Shown: positions 1 to 9,938 of the stretch, one piece after another
How positions within the stretch are numbered: the stretch's first letter is position 1
Layout of the letters: each line of letters begins with the position of its first letter
Assembly: GCF_017562075.2 (NCBI RefSeq)
Contig: NC_054083.1
Coordinates: 3,480,273-3,544,272, forward strand
Source of the DNA: Anopheles merus
Lineage: Eukaryota > Arthropoda > Insecta > Diptera > Culicidae
Direction of reading: 5' to 3'
DNA: 64,000 nucleotides
The notes under the pieces: model-generated
Databases searched by the model: none
The model's input: only the letters and a program-made list of their open reading frames with translations
What the model was told of the DNA's origin: nothing
Translations under genes and position numbers: made by a program

Positions 1-2
1 AT

Positions 3-518
3 TTTGTCAGCTATCGTAGCTTGCTCGTCTAATGACGCGGATGGCACTGCTGCTATTATTGACCGTATCGTCGGTGTTAGCGCTCGCAACCAAATGTTGG
101 ATAGTATGGTGTCAGGGCAATCGTCTCCTCCCATTCGACGCATTTGGGCCAGGAGTTGGCTTGGTTTTTGGTCGCCGAGGGATACGCCCGATAAAAGGCT
201 GGTCAACCTTTGGTTCTCCGAGGGCTGAAAATGGTCGATGACGGCCTTCTTAATCGTTACGTATTTGCCGATTGTGCCCGCTTTGTTGCATACTGCGATG
301 GCGGAGTGAAAGTGTTTGGCTTGAGACCCGAGTGCAACAATAACTGCATTAAACTTGTGCTTGTCGAGTTTCACTGCATTCACGTAAAACGCTGCCTCGA
401 GACACACGAACCATGTCTCCACATCTTCCGTATCGAACGTCGGGAAACTGATACGCGGTCCCGTTGCCGCGATCTCCTGTTCCTCTTCGATATGCACGGC
501 AGTTTCTGGTGTCGTCAT
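3..518 (-). CDS. Gag, N-terminal part, CsRn1-like Ty3/gypsy retrotransposon (runs off window)
   Basis: Reading the minus strand from the ATG at 518 to the window edge gives 172 uninterrupted codons. The product would be the structural Gag of an LTR retrotransposon, which packages element RNA in cytoplasmic particles. The later part holds a Gag-like segment with QLLAQMRRMGGDD followed by a W-L-x-x-L-x-P stretch, the usual arrangement in arthropod CsRn1/Mag-type Gag. The start was chosen because it lies about 60 nt after the primer binding site and opens the frame that shows this similarity. No zinc knuckle, protease or polymerase is visible because the window ends. The family call is from memory of motifs, supported by the tRNA-Trp-type primer site; Mag-like is the alternative. 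Confidence 0.7.
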   Translation of the reverse strand, partial: MTTPETAVHIEEEQEIAATGPRISFPTFDTEDVETWFVCLEAAFYVNAVKLDKHKFNAVIVALGSQAKHFHSAIAVCNKAGTIGKYVTIKKAVIDHFQPSENQRLTSLLSGVSLGDQKPSQLLAQMRRMGGDDCPDTILSNIWLRALTPTIRSIIAAVPSASLDEQATIADK

Positions 519-580
519 TTCGGGCAGCCCAAAAAAAAAAAAATGGAAACAAAATCGTGTAAAAATTCACTTTCGGTCAC

Positions 581-599
581 GATCATGTCGGGGTCACCA
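581..599 (-). promoter_or_regulatory. Primer binding site, tRNA-Trp type
   Basis: On the minus strand this reads TGGTGACCCCGACATGATC, complementary with about one mismatch to the 3' end of metazoan tRNA-Trp plus CCA. It lies directly between the LTR and the Gag start. A tRNA-Trp primer is typical of CsRn1-type gypsy elements. Confidence 0.7.
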
Positions 600-786
600 G
601 TTTGGGGGTTTTCCAAGTAGGGTTTCGGATGATGAGTTTGTAGCGGTTTTACTCACGTCCGTTCTCTTAGGTTGGTGAAATGGAAGAGAGCGTTTATTCG
701 TGTAATGGTGGGGATATTGTGTGGTCGGCTCAGAGCCCGGTTTATGTCCTCAAGTTGAGCGTTTGTACCTTTGTATATTCACCACA
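600..786 (-). repeat. LTR of the CsRn1-like gypsy element
   Basis: On the minus strand the LTR begins TGTGGTG at 786 and runs to the primer site at 599, about 187 bp. An AATAAA-like signal lies inside it. The outer edge is sharp because the sequence right after 786 matches the interior of the inverted-repeat arm also found near 43258, so the element inserted into that arm. The exact inner edge is uncertain by a few bases. Confidence 0.6.
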
Positions 787-1350
787 GTATCAATAGGATA
801 CTACGATTAATAAAAATGGAAAAGCAATGTGTTTATCAATAAATAATATGTAATATATAAACAGCAAGTATAAATAGGTAGAGCAATTTAACAAAATAAA
901 TAAACGTTTATTTCTTCCTTCTATCTCAGCTTGTTTTAACATTTCCCTGCATGTTTACTCTTGCCGGTGCATGTGTCAGTTTTCTTTTTAAATATTCTTT
1001 ATCATATTCTATATCTACGTCTATTCCCACGTGGTTTGTGGCGATAGACTTAAATAAGCGCTGTATTTAAGCAGTTACTAAAAGCTATTTTTTTCATGAC
1101 GATCTTTCCCAGCTACACCGTGCAAGAAAAGTCCTATCAAACATTACGTCTAAAGCCTCCTGTTGTTGGCATCCTGGCTGCTGATATCTGCATCTATTAT
1201 TTAAGTATAACTGCAAAATGCAAAATCATCTCCAGCTATTTTTGCTAAAAATGCATCAAACTGTTGTTCATTTCCAATTTTTTAAATTACTAAACTCTCC
1301 GCTTTTCTTCTTATACCCTTCATAGGATTCAGTATTGTAGACTGCTCATT

Positions 1351-2094
1351 TTAAATCACCATTATCTGTGCGCTGCGTGCATCTATTTTCATCAACAGCA
1401 TCCGACAACGAAGGCAGCAGCTTCCATAATACTCTGTAGAAGTAATTGAAAGGACTGCTTGATTTGCTCCTGCTGCAGCCTGGTGTTCAACGTCGGTGAT
1501 CATCATTATTGCAGCCGCTATCACCGATGCAGAAGCACTGGTGGGTAAATGTTGTTTTACAACAGCGGTCATCATACCACGCTGATTCTTCGGACCATGA
1601 TCTTCGGCAAGCGATGCAATCGATGGTACTGCAGATCCCGTCAATGCCTGTTGTCTACCGATCTTCATGCCTGATTCCTGCGGTAGAGCATCAGCAACCG
1701 GTACCACTGATGGCGCAGTAGTACTAGTTGACGGTTGCTGTCCATGTTGCTGGCCTAACGGACGGAATGGTGCAGGAACACCAGGTAATGTTGACCGATG
1801 ATGATTATTATCACCGGCATTCGAGACCAGCGCTGACACTGCATCCGTTACCTTGAGCTGTTCAACAACACGGACTGGCATTCTTTGTTGACTCGCGCTG
1901 ACCGACCACTGAATCCACCGATGGCACTGCACTTGTTGTCGGAAGTTGTCGAACAACACGGACCGGCAATCTGGGATGACGGATGGCACGTGGAATGGTA
2001 ACCGGAACCACCGATGGCACTGCACTTGTCGTCGGAAGTTGTCCAACAACACGGACTGGTACATCTGACTGACGAAACGATTACACATCCGCAA
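1351..2094 (-). CDS. Hypothetical 247-residue ORF in the left-arm-specific segment
   Basis: An open frame of 247 codons, long for chance in this AT-rich window. The predicted protein is rich in Ala, Ser, Val, Gln and Pro and contains a duplicated Arg/Gln-Val-Gln-Cys-His-Arg-Trp stretch that comes from the DNA direct repeats. I recognise no domain. The ORF spans the junction between the shared arm and the left-specific segment, and the right arm cannot encode it. It may be a chance ORF in low-complexity DNA. Confidence 0.2.
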   Translation of the reverse strand: MRMCNRFVSQMYQSVLLDNFRRQVQCHRWFRLPFHVPSVIPDCRSVLFDNFRQQVQCHRWIQWSVSASQQRMPVRVVEQLKVTDAVSALVSNAGDNNHHRSTLPGVPAPFRPLGQQHGQQPSTSTTAPSVVPVADALPQESGMKIGRQQALTGSAVPSIASLAEDHGPKNQRGMMTAVVKQHLPTSASASVIAAAIMMITDVEHQAAAGANQAVLSITSTEYYGSCCLRCRMLLMKIDARSAQIMVI

Positions 2095-2113
2095 TGGCCG
2101 AAGGCATCACTTG
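1399..2113. other. Segment present only in the left arm
   Basis: The right arm replaces these 715 bases with a short A-rich stretch (around 42640-42652). It is therefore either an insertion in the left arm or a deletion in the right. It contains two imperfect direct repeats of about 45 bp (near 1917-1962 and 2010-2057) sharing CCGATGGCACTGCACTTG. No target duplication or terminal repeats were found. Confidence 0.6.
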
Positions 2114-3195
2114 TAAAGAAAGTGGCACTTGAGACTCTTCCACAACTTCCTTTTATACTGCATTTCGAGTTGCCGGTGCGCAGACTTATGAATGAGTGGG
2201 AGGAGTCTAAGGACTTGTGAAGAAGGAAGAGGATATGGTGGGGTGTCGATGATTATTGTGCCTGTCGCTTGTACTACCGAATGTCGCCAAGCTACTCATC
2301 ACATACCCGCGTTTTATGTACCCATTCTTGGTGTTTCCGGGTTACTCGCCATCGCGCTGTAGTCGGATCATACTGCACCTGTTCTGATTCGATTAATGCC
2401 ACCGCAAAGACAAAATTAGAGCACGCGGTCGTATTTCTCATCCTCCGGCACCGTCTGGAAAATGTGGGAGTCACTGCTCTATAAAAACCACCGGACTACC
2501 ACAAACTGGAAACAGCGGTTTAACCCCGTGGGTCACCAGGCACCAACATGCATATCAGCTGAAACTTGGATCCATGCTAAATTGAAGCAAAGTTGAAGTA
2601 AGTCTGACAGTATCTAAAGTAATAGAAAGACAGTTTGATAAACTGGTTAACAATGTTTATTTTTTCATTTCAGCTAATATGCCGTGCGAAAAAGCAAAAT
2701 AATTATTTCATTTTAATGTTTATTAAGCTAAACCGACATTATATTTTTCATCTAAAACGTTTTTGATGTGTTTTTTTCTCATCGCGTTTAGGCGTCGTGT
2801 ATCAGATCGCAACTGCTAATAATTTCGTCGTGTGAGGCGTACTGTTATGGATGTACCAAATCTTCAGTGATGATGAATGCGTTCATGCATCTACGAGCCG
2901 GTAATTGGCGGTATCCAGATCATCGTCTTACTGTTAGCTTACCTAAGCTACCGAAATTAGCGACAGTGTAAAATATAAGAGAAAGACAAATTGACGATTA
3001 AAGTAATGTAATTAAAATTAATGATTTACATGGATTGCGCTCCACTAACAATATTTTTCTCTTATATTGTCTATTTCAGCTGTGCTGTGAGAATTACAGC
3101 TGCCGTACGAAGCGCAGCATATTGGAGCAAGCCCAAGCGGACAGCAACCACCGGGAGCAAACGTACGCCGGACTAATGGACGTAGTAGACGCGTT

Positions 3196-3435
3196 ATGAT
3201 TGCAAGGCGATACTTGCGCTCTGAAAATGCTAGCACAGATGTTTGGGCCACAGAGGTACGTTCCGAGAGTGTAAAAACATGCCGGGCCCACAGGGCAACA
3301 CGCAACAACCGTGCCCAAATCTATGGCATAGTATTGGGTGTTAGCTCGTCCGCTAGCACTGGTTACACTGGTGCGGGTAGGAAGCGTGCAAATGAAAAAT
3401 ATGTAAAAATGTCGCCCTTATTCCTTTGTACATAG
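3196..3435 (+). CDS. Hypothetical short ORF conserved in both inverted-repeat arms
   Basis: A 79-residue basic ORF. The open frame upstream continues back to about 3110, just after a pyrimidine-rich stretch ending in CAG that could be a splice acceptor. The counterpart at 40859-41098 on the minus strand encodes nearly the same residues. Conservation may simply reflect the high DNA identity of the arms. No family was recognised, and another frame over the same bases is also fairly open. Confidence 0.2.
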   Translation: MIARRYLRSENASTDVWATEVRSESVKTCRAHRATRNNRAQIYGIVLGVSSSASTGYTGAGRKRANEKYVKMSPLFLCT

Positions 3436-4381
3436 AAGAAATGATCGCGAACGATCAGCATGAAATGCACTTGACTTATATTATTCTTCTTTCTTTAGTT
3501 TCAGATAAACCGTTCTCATCAATGCCACACCATGTACGGTCGGTTAGTTACACTTCATCACGAAGGACAATCACGCCTGGGTAACGGAATGCTGCCAAAA
3601 CGATGAAGCTGGCTTAGTCCTCGGTGACGACAGCCAATTGTTTGAACATGTTTAATGAAACAAACATGTTGTTTTGGTTTCTCATAATTAATGGTAATGT
3701 ATTGCATTCTCAACGCTTAATTTATGTGAAACGCAAATAACTTTCTTTACTTATTTTATGTTTTATGTTTCAATTTAATTACAGGTGAATGCTGCAAATC
3801 TCCGTGATAAACGTTTTCGTGCGCTGAATAAGGTTTGTATGAAAAATAGTGTATTTTTAGAATAATTAATTTTCAATAAAGTAACAGTCAATTTGAAAAT
3901 AAGCTGTGTTGATATACAACCCGAATGAAAGAAATATACGGATAAGCGAATGTAAACAATACACGAAAGAACGGGAGGTCCGTTTCATCCGTACCCCCCC
4001 ACGCCCAATCATGTCTTCCGTTGGGCGCCTGAGCCATGCATGGTTGGGCGCCCGTTTCTCCTCCTCCGGCGCCATCAGTTTAGCTGTCAATTGCCTGCCG
4101 GGCATGTATTTCCGAATCCGCGTATTACCGTATCAATAAACGATGCGCAATTTCAGATTGCGCATATATTTATCTGTCAAACGGATTGGTTTGATATATT
4201 TCTCTGAGAAAAAAAATTTATATATCTCGGACATGTCATCTTGAAAATTTATGCGTAATCTTGGCGCAATCTGAAATTGTATGGAAATGACGTTTATAGC
4301 TCAGGGTTGGCTACGCGAAATGACATATGTTTTGATAAAACGAATATATGCGCAATCTGAGATTGCGCTTCGTGTATTAAT

Positions 4382-4548
4382 TGTTGAGATACCAATTCAA
4401 TACGTAGAAACCGTGCTTAATATATTCACATATACAACTGTACACTTGTAAATACCTTGAACTATAATCTAGAATAAAAACCTCAGTTGAGCATTGCCAA
4501 TCGATAGCAACGGTTGTGTTTACTGTGCTCGCTCGCATACGCTCAATA
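4382..4548 (+). repeat. Copia 5' LTR
   Basis: This 167-bp LTR matches 9939-10105 and 21684-21850 almost base for base. It contains an AATAAA signal near 4473 and ends CTCAATA. Confidence 0.9.
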
Positions 4549-4568
4549 GGTTATGGACCCAGTCTCGC
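4549..4568 (+). promoter_or_regulatory. Probable copia primer binding site
   Basis: The bases directly after the 5' LTR read GGTTATGGACCCAGTCTCG. They resemble the copia-family primer site that pairs with an internal part of initiator tRNA-Met rather than with a tRNA 3' end. Confidence 0.55.
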
Positions 4569-4589
4569 CTGAACACGTTTAATCCAGTA

Positions 4590-4905
4590 CAGTCATTATC
4601 CGATATACGCTATCGTACGGAATCGAGCTCAATAGCGTATCTCGAGTTTTCGCGTATAGCGGATTCCTATGCAAAAATAGTTTACACTACCGGTTCGAGG
4701 GTTGAAAAATATCGCCACAGAGTTGTGCATTAATGGTTTTTGTTGTAAAACAGGTATCTTTTGCACAAATTTAATGCAAAATGCTTTTAGAACATTAAGG
4801 AAATTCAAAAAAAACGAAACATATTTCAAAGAATTAAAATAATTGAAAAAAAAAACACATGGAGCTGTCAAATAAAGAGGAATCGCGTACTGCGGATAAT
4901 TGCTG
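4590..4905. mobile_element. Tc1/mariner-type MITE in the copia leader
   Basis: A 316-bp element whose ends read CAGTCATTATCCGATATACGC and, inverted, CAGCAATTATCCGCAGTACGC. TA dinucleotides flank it at 4588-4589 and 4906-4907. It has no coding capacity. It separates the primer site from the Gag start. A relative with similar ends is at 18835-19729. Confidence 0.7.
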
Positions 4906-4985
4906 TACTGCGAAAACGAATACCGGCTTCTTTTGTGAAGTGATTGTTTAACGGACATTGCAGTGAAAACTGGTGATGTTGAACC

Positions 4986-7373
4986 ATGGAAGATGATAAA
5001 GTTGTGTTGTTACCATTGCTTAATGGAACGAACTTTGCTTCATGGAAATATAGAATGTTAATTCTATTAGAAGAAAAAGGACTTTCCGATTGTATTCAGA
5101 AAGAACGAAAAGATGGTGATGATCTTAGTAAAAATGACAAGAAGTGTAAACTTTTACTGATCTCACGTATAGCAGATTCGCAGTTGGAATATGTTCGCGA
5201 TAAACATACTCCGAAAGAAATGTGGGATACACTCCATAGTATTTACGAAAGAAAAAGTTTAGCCTCCCGAATGTTCTTGAAGAAAAAGTTGCTTGCGCTG
5301 AAACACCAAAGTGGCTCGCTTCGAGAGCATTTCTTGAAATTCGACAAATTGGTGCGCGATTACAAAGCAACTGGTGGAAAAATGGACGATGAAGATGTGA
5401 TTTGCCATCTTCTTCTTACTTTGAATTCGTCGTATGCAACGCTCGTGACGGCTTTGGAAACAATGCCGGAGAATAGCTTAACTGTCGATTTCGTGAAAAG
5501 TCGACTGCTTGACGAAGAGACAAAGCATCAAAGTGGTAGTGTGGTGGACAGCTCGAGTTCGGAACCAGCGGCGTTTTCTAGTGCAAACGGTTGGCAGCGA
5601 AAACCACAACAGCAAACGAGAACAATAAAGTGTTTTGTGTGTAAAAAGAACGGCCACAAGGCAAATCAGTGTCCAGAAAAGAACAAAGCAACGGGAAGAA
5701 ACCCAACAAAGAAATCCAGCGCGTACCTTGGTGGTGACGATGACGATTCGCGTGGTGTGTGTTTCGTGTACAATGGGAAATTTCCGATGAATTCTGACGG
5801 AACATGGATTGTCGATTCTGGGTCGTCGGAGCATATATCGAATAATAAGAGTTTATTTCGCGAGTTAAGGAAATTAAGTTCACCAGTGAATATTTCGGTC
5901 GCGAAAGAAAATCAGTTTATTACAGCTTGGCATGAAGGTGATATAGTATTTGATCGTGGTGGTAGTGATGAAATTCCAGTTACCCTGAAAAACGTTTTGT
6001 ATGTGCCGGAAGCTCCTACAAATTTGTTATCCATACGGAAAATAACAAATAGTGGTTTTAAAGTTATTTTTGATGATGGGTGCGTAGAAGTGTTAACAAA
6101 ACGAGGGAAATTAATAGTGAAAGGACAGTTACGTCGAAAACTGTATTGGTTGAATTTCAACAATTCGAACACACATGAGGCGTATTATTCTTGTGAACAA
6201 ATTCCACGGAACCTAGAACAATGGCATCGTCGATTTGGCCATCTTAGTTTCAAAAATTTGGATAAGCTGATGAAAGGTGATATGGTTCGCGGTTTGGATG
6301 TGTCGGACAAAAGAAGCCTCGGAAACGAAAATGTGTTTTGTGAAGCATGCAATACAGGTAAGCAAACTCGGAAACCGTTTCACTCGCGAGAAGAAAAACA
6401 ATCACGTCGTGTGCTTGAATTAATTCATTCCGATGTATGTGGACCTAATAGTCCAGTGGACAATAATGGCGCAAATTATTTTGTTACATTTATTGATGAT
6501 TGGAGCCGATACACAATGGTTTTTCTTACGCAAAACAAAAGTGAAGTGAAAAAGTATTTCCAAAAATACGAAGCGATTGTAACTGCAAAATTTGATAAAA
6601 GAATATCCAGAATCCGATGTGATAACGGTGGAGAATATAAAAGTGCGAGTTTTTGTTCTGAAAAAGGAATCCAAATGGAATGGACTGTACCTTACTCGCC
6701 CGAGCAAAATGGCTTAAGCGAACGTATGAATAGAACATTAGTTGAAAAGGCTCGTTTAATGCTTGGTGATAGTGGTATCGGAAAGGAGTTTTGGGGAACT
6801 GCAGTGCAGACAGCGGCATACTTAACTAATCGCAGTCCTTCAAATGCGATCGATAGTGGAAAAACACCGTACGAGATGTGGGAAGGTGTTAAACCCGATG
6901 TTCGTAATCTGCGTATTTTCGGTTCTACAGTACATGTTCACATTCCAAAGGAGTGCCGGAAGAAACTTGATTCGAAATCATGGAAAGGACTTTTCGTCGG
7001 TTATAGTCATTGTGGCTATCGCATTTGGCACCCTCTGCTGAAGAAAATCGTCGTGGCAAGAGATGTCGTTTTTGAGGAAACTCAACGAGCAACACAGCTA
7101 AAGGTGACATCAAATTCTATAACTAACTCTCCAGTTAATATTTTGCAGCACATCTCTGACGATGAAAACGATGATGACGAACCAAATGTGCAAATCGAGA
7201 AATCTGGTGAAGCATCTGAACCGAGCACAGTAGACGAAAGTTTCCGGACATGCGACGAAGAAGAAGCGATGGATGTTCGATCTGATGAACGCGAAGATGC
7301 TCAATCATCGAGTCGTCGATCTGATAGAGAACGTAAACCACCCGGATGGCATGAAAACTATGAGGTGGATTAA
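4986..7373 (+). CDS. Copia Gag-protease-integrase polyprotein (795 aa to in-frame stop)
   Basis: This encodes the front part of a copia polyprotein. In order it shows a Gag region from residue 1, a CCHC zinc knuckle (CFVCKKNGHKANQC, near residue 216) that binds element RNA, an aspartic protease with DSGSS near residue 277, the HxxxH/CxxC integrase zinc finger (WHRRFGHL to CEACNTGK), and the integrase core with D (HSDVCGP), D (RCDNGGEY) and E (NGLSERMN). An acidic Ser-rich linker follows. The ATG at 4986 starts the only frame with these domains. TAA at 7371-7373 interrupts it, and the same frame reopens at once into reverse transcriptase, so this is a single nonsense codon rather than a true end. 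A readthrough design is possible but copia normally has one ORF. Confidence 0.9.
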   Translation: MEDDKVVLLPLLNGTNFASWKYRMLILLEEKGLSDCIQKERKDGDDLSKNDKKCKLLLISRIADSQLEYVRDKHTPKEMWDTLHSIYERKSLASRMFLKKKLLALKHQSGSLREHFLKFDKLVRDYKATGGKMDDEDVICHLLLTLNSSYATLVTALETMPENSLTVDFVKSRLLDEETKHQSGSVVDSSSSEPAAFSSANGWQRKPQQQTRTIKCFVCKKNGHKANQCPEKNKATGRNPTKKSSAYLGGDDDDSRGVCFVYNGKFPMNSDGTWIVDSGSSEHISNNKSLFRELRKLSSPVNISVAKENQFITAWHEGDIVFDRGGSDEIPVTLKNVLYVPEAPTNLLSIRKITNSGFKVIFDDGCVEVLTKRGKLIVKGQLRRKLYWLNFNNSNTHEAYYSCEQIPRNLEQWHRRFGHLSFKNLDKLMKGDMVRGLDVSDKRSLGNENVFCEACNTGKQTRKPFHSREEKQSRRVLELIHSDVCGPNSPVDNNGANYFVTFIDDWSRYTMVFLTQNKSEVKKYFQKYEAIVTAKFDKRISRIRCDNGGEYKSASFCSEKGIQMEWTVPYSPEQNGLSERMNRTLVEKARLMLGDSGIGKEFWGTAVQTAAYLTNRSPSNAIDSGKTPYEMWEGVKPDVRNLRIFGSTVHVHIPKECRKKLDSKSWKGLFVGYSHCGYRIWHPLLKKIVVARDVVFEETQRATQLKVTSNSITNSPVNILQHISDDENDDDEPNVQIEKSGEASEPSTVDESFRTCDEEEAMDVRSDEREDAQSSSRRSDRERKPPGWHENYEVD

Positions 7374-7777
7374 GTGGGGTTTGCATTAAGTGCAACAACT
7401 TTTGTGAACGATTTACAGCGATCTTTAGAAGAAGCAAAGAATAGGCCTGATTGGAATAAGTGGAACATAGCAGTCCAAGATGAAATGAATTCGCTTGAGA
7501 GTAACAAAACATGGTCTTTAGTACAACTCCCAAAAGGTAGAAAAACATTATCATGCAAATGGGTTTTCAAGATAAAGAGGGAAAATGAAGAAGAAGTTAG
7601 ATACAAGGCTCGTTTAGTAGCCCGTGAATTTTCGCAAAGACAGGGTTTTGATTACACTGACACTTACTCCCCAGTTGCAAGGTTAGATACCATAAGAACG
7701 GTGTTTGCTATAGCAAACTACAAAAATTGGTATATTTATCAAATGGACGTATGTACAGCATTTTTGAATGGTGAAAT

Positions 7778-7989
7778 TCTTCTTCTTCTTGTTTGGCTCA
7801 ACAACCGATGCCGGTCAAGGCCTGCCAACCCACTTGTGGGGTTGGCTTTCAGTGACTTATTGATTTCCCCCCATAGCAGGATAGTCAGTCCTACGTATGG
7901 CGGCACGGTCTATTTGGGGCTTGAACCCATGACGGGCATGTTGTTAAGTCGTACGAGTTGACGACTGTACCATGAGACCGGCTCTGTGG
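7778..7989 (-). mobile_element. SINE200-like tRNA-derived SINE in copia RT
   Basis: On the minus strand the element starts at its tRNA-like head with an A-box-like TGGTACAGTCGTCAACTCG and a B-box-like GGTTCAAGCCC, and ends in a GAA repeat tail. It is flanked by a 12-bp direct duplication GAATGGTGAAAT (7766-7777 and 7990-8001), the mark of LINE-driven insertion. Removing it and one duplication restores the RT frame. Close relatives are at 51938-52144 and 53152-53349. Confidence 0.85.
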
Positions 7990-8264
7990 GAATGGTGAAA
8001 TAAGTGAGGAAATTTATATGGAACAACCAGAAGGTTTTGATCTCGGAAAGGGTCTAGTTTGTTGTCTGAAGAAATCTTTGTACGGCTTAAAACAAGCCTC
8101 TAGAGCATGGAATAGGAAGTCCAATGAATTTGTTGAAAGTTTAAATTTCTTACCTAGTAATAATGATCCTTGCTTATACACAAGAGGAAGTGGTTCGAAA
8201 AGAATTATTATGATTTTATATGTTGATGATTTACTAATCGTGGGAGAGAGTTTAGATATGATAG

Positions 8265-9013
8265 TGTTGTATCTTTGGCTTGCATCAGGTAATTTATTAA
8301 AAACACTGATATAACAGTACACATAATAAATATAAATTCACAAGCACAATACACACTAAAATACTCGGCCGCGCGCCAGCCGTACCGTGCCCTGCCGGGA
8401 GCCCTGCTCGACCGGCTGCTCGCAACACTTGCTTGTCCGAGCGCACCACACACACTAAGCGGCCCGCGCACGGTCTTAACGGCGGCGGCGGCAGCGGTCC
8501 TCGTCCAACGGCGTCCCACTGTCGCGGGGACCCGTGCCATCGCGATGGCGCCGGCTCCAACCGACGCGCTCGATCGTGATGGCGACCGCGGGTTCTTCTA
8601 GGGTTCCTCCTTACGCAAGAGGATCCCATCCTCGTCGCCACTGTTGTGTCTTTGGCTTGCATCAGGTACTTTATTAAAAACACTGATATAACAGTACACA
8701 TAATAAATAAAGGCTTGCATCAGGTACTTTATTAAAAACACTGATATAACAGTACACATAATAAATATAAATTCACAAGCACAATACATACTAAAATACT
8801 CGGCCGCGCGCCAGCTGTACCGTGCCCTGCCGGGAGCCCTGCTCGACCGGCTGCTCGCAACACTTGCTTGTCCGAGCGCACCACACACACTAAGCGGCCC
8901 GCGCTTAGTGTGCGTACGACAGTGTGCGTGACACACTGTCGTCCCCTGGACATTGACCAGTGGTAGCACAACTACCACGGCATGTCCAGGGGTCGGCACG
9001 GCTGCCCACAACA
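8265..9013 (-). mobile_element. Internally deleted LTR retrotransposon (tRNA-Ser primer) in copia RT
   Basis: The termini are TGTTG and CAACA, with a 5-bp duplication GATAG at 8260-8264 and 9014-9018. On the minus strand there is a 371-bp LTR (9013-8643) with TATA and AATAAA-type signals and a duplicated 68-bp segment carrying the poly(A) signal. A primer site TGGCGACGAGGATGGGAT follows, then about 170 bp of GC-rich leader, then directly the 3' part of a second LTR (8469-8265). All coding DNA and the start of the second LTR are missing. The junction falls in a GC-rich run shared by leader and LTR (GCGCGGGCCGC). Probably a gypsy-type element. Confidence 0.75.
8625..8642 (-). promoter_or_regulatory. 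Primer binding site, tRNA-Ser(GCT) type
   Basis: The minus strand reads TGGCGACGAGGATGGGAT, an 18-base match to the complement of the 3' end of metazoan tRNA-Ser(GCT) with CCA. It adjoins the LTR ending at 8643, which fixes the orientation of the element. Confidence 0.7.
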
Positions 9014-9938
9014 GATAGGAACAGTAAAGAAAGCTCTATCAGAACAATTCAAAATGACAGATAGTGAAGAAGTTAAGCATTTCTTAGGAATGGACATAGA
9101 ACGCTGCAAAGAAAACAAATTACTGTACATTCATCAGAAAACTTTTCTTTATAATTTGTTGTTGCGGTTTAACATGAGTGATTGTAAAGCAGTTGCAACT
9201 CCTATCGAATGTAATTTGAATTTAGAGAAAGGCAGAGAGAACGAACGAATTGATAAACCGTATCGGGAATTGATAGGCTGTCTAATGTATGTGGCACTAA
9301 CATCCCTTCCAGACCTATGCGCAGCAACGATTTATTTTATCCAGTTCTAAAGTTGCCCTAATGAAGAACATTGGGTACATTTGAAAAGAATACTGAGATA
9401 TATTAAGGGAACGTTAGATTTAAAATTGTTATACGATGGAAATATGGATAGGGAGATATTAAAACATTTGCAGATGCCGATTGGGCTAGTAACAAGTTAG
9501 ATAGAAAATCGTTATCAGGATGTATTTTCAAGGTCTATGGAGCAACAGTTTGTTGGCTCACAAGGAAACAATCAACAATAGCATTGTCGTCCACAGAAGC
9601 AGAATTAATTTCTCTTACTAATGCAGTATGTCACGGAGCATGGTTGGAACGATTGCTTGAAGACTTAGGTTGCAAGCTAAGTAGTCCAGTTCCTTATTAT
9701 GAGGATAATCAGTCCACAATACGTGTAGCTGAAGATGAACGAAACTTAGGTCGGCTGAAGCATATGAATGTAAAGCATCTTTTTATAAGAGATAGAATCC
9801 AGAGCGGAAAGATTATTTTAAAGTACATAGCTTCAGCATAACAACAGGCTGACATAATGACGAAAGGTTTGCCTAGACAAAGTTTCACTATGCAAAGAAT
9901 GAACTTAGGATTGTTAGGGATATTGAATTGAGGAGGAG

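Larger units (their letters stand above)
787..4102 (+). repeat. Left arm of large inverted repeat
   Basis: This stretch matches the reverse complement of 40265-43258 over nearly its whole length with scattered substitutions. The inner edge is clear: both arms share the motif TCAATTGCCTGCCGGG and then diverge. The outer edge coincides with an LTR insertion, so the arm may continue beyond the window. Relative to the right arm it carries an extra segment (1399-2113) and lacks the solo LTR at 41786-42240. Apart from two weak ORFs I recognise no gene in it. Confidence 0.85.
7374..9931 (+). pseudogene. Copia reverse transcriptase and RNase H, interrupted
   Basis: Continues in the same frame after the 7371 stop. 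RT begins with the conserved segment KNRPDWNKWNIAVQDEM and reaches QMDVCTAFLNGEI at the SINE insertion (7778-7989). It resumes at 8002 with the GLKQASRAWN motif and the catalytic YVDDLLIV, then is cut by the deleted LTR element (8265-9013) and resumes at about 9019. Further damage: an in-frame stop near 9347, a frameshift near 9455-9465 before the RNase H DADWAS motif, and TAA at 9839. RNase H residues (SSTEAEL, EDNQS, KHMNVKH) remain readable. The normal stop is about 9929. The product is not functional as it stands. Coding use is AT-rich like the front half. Confidence 0.85.
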
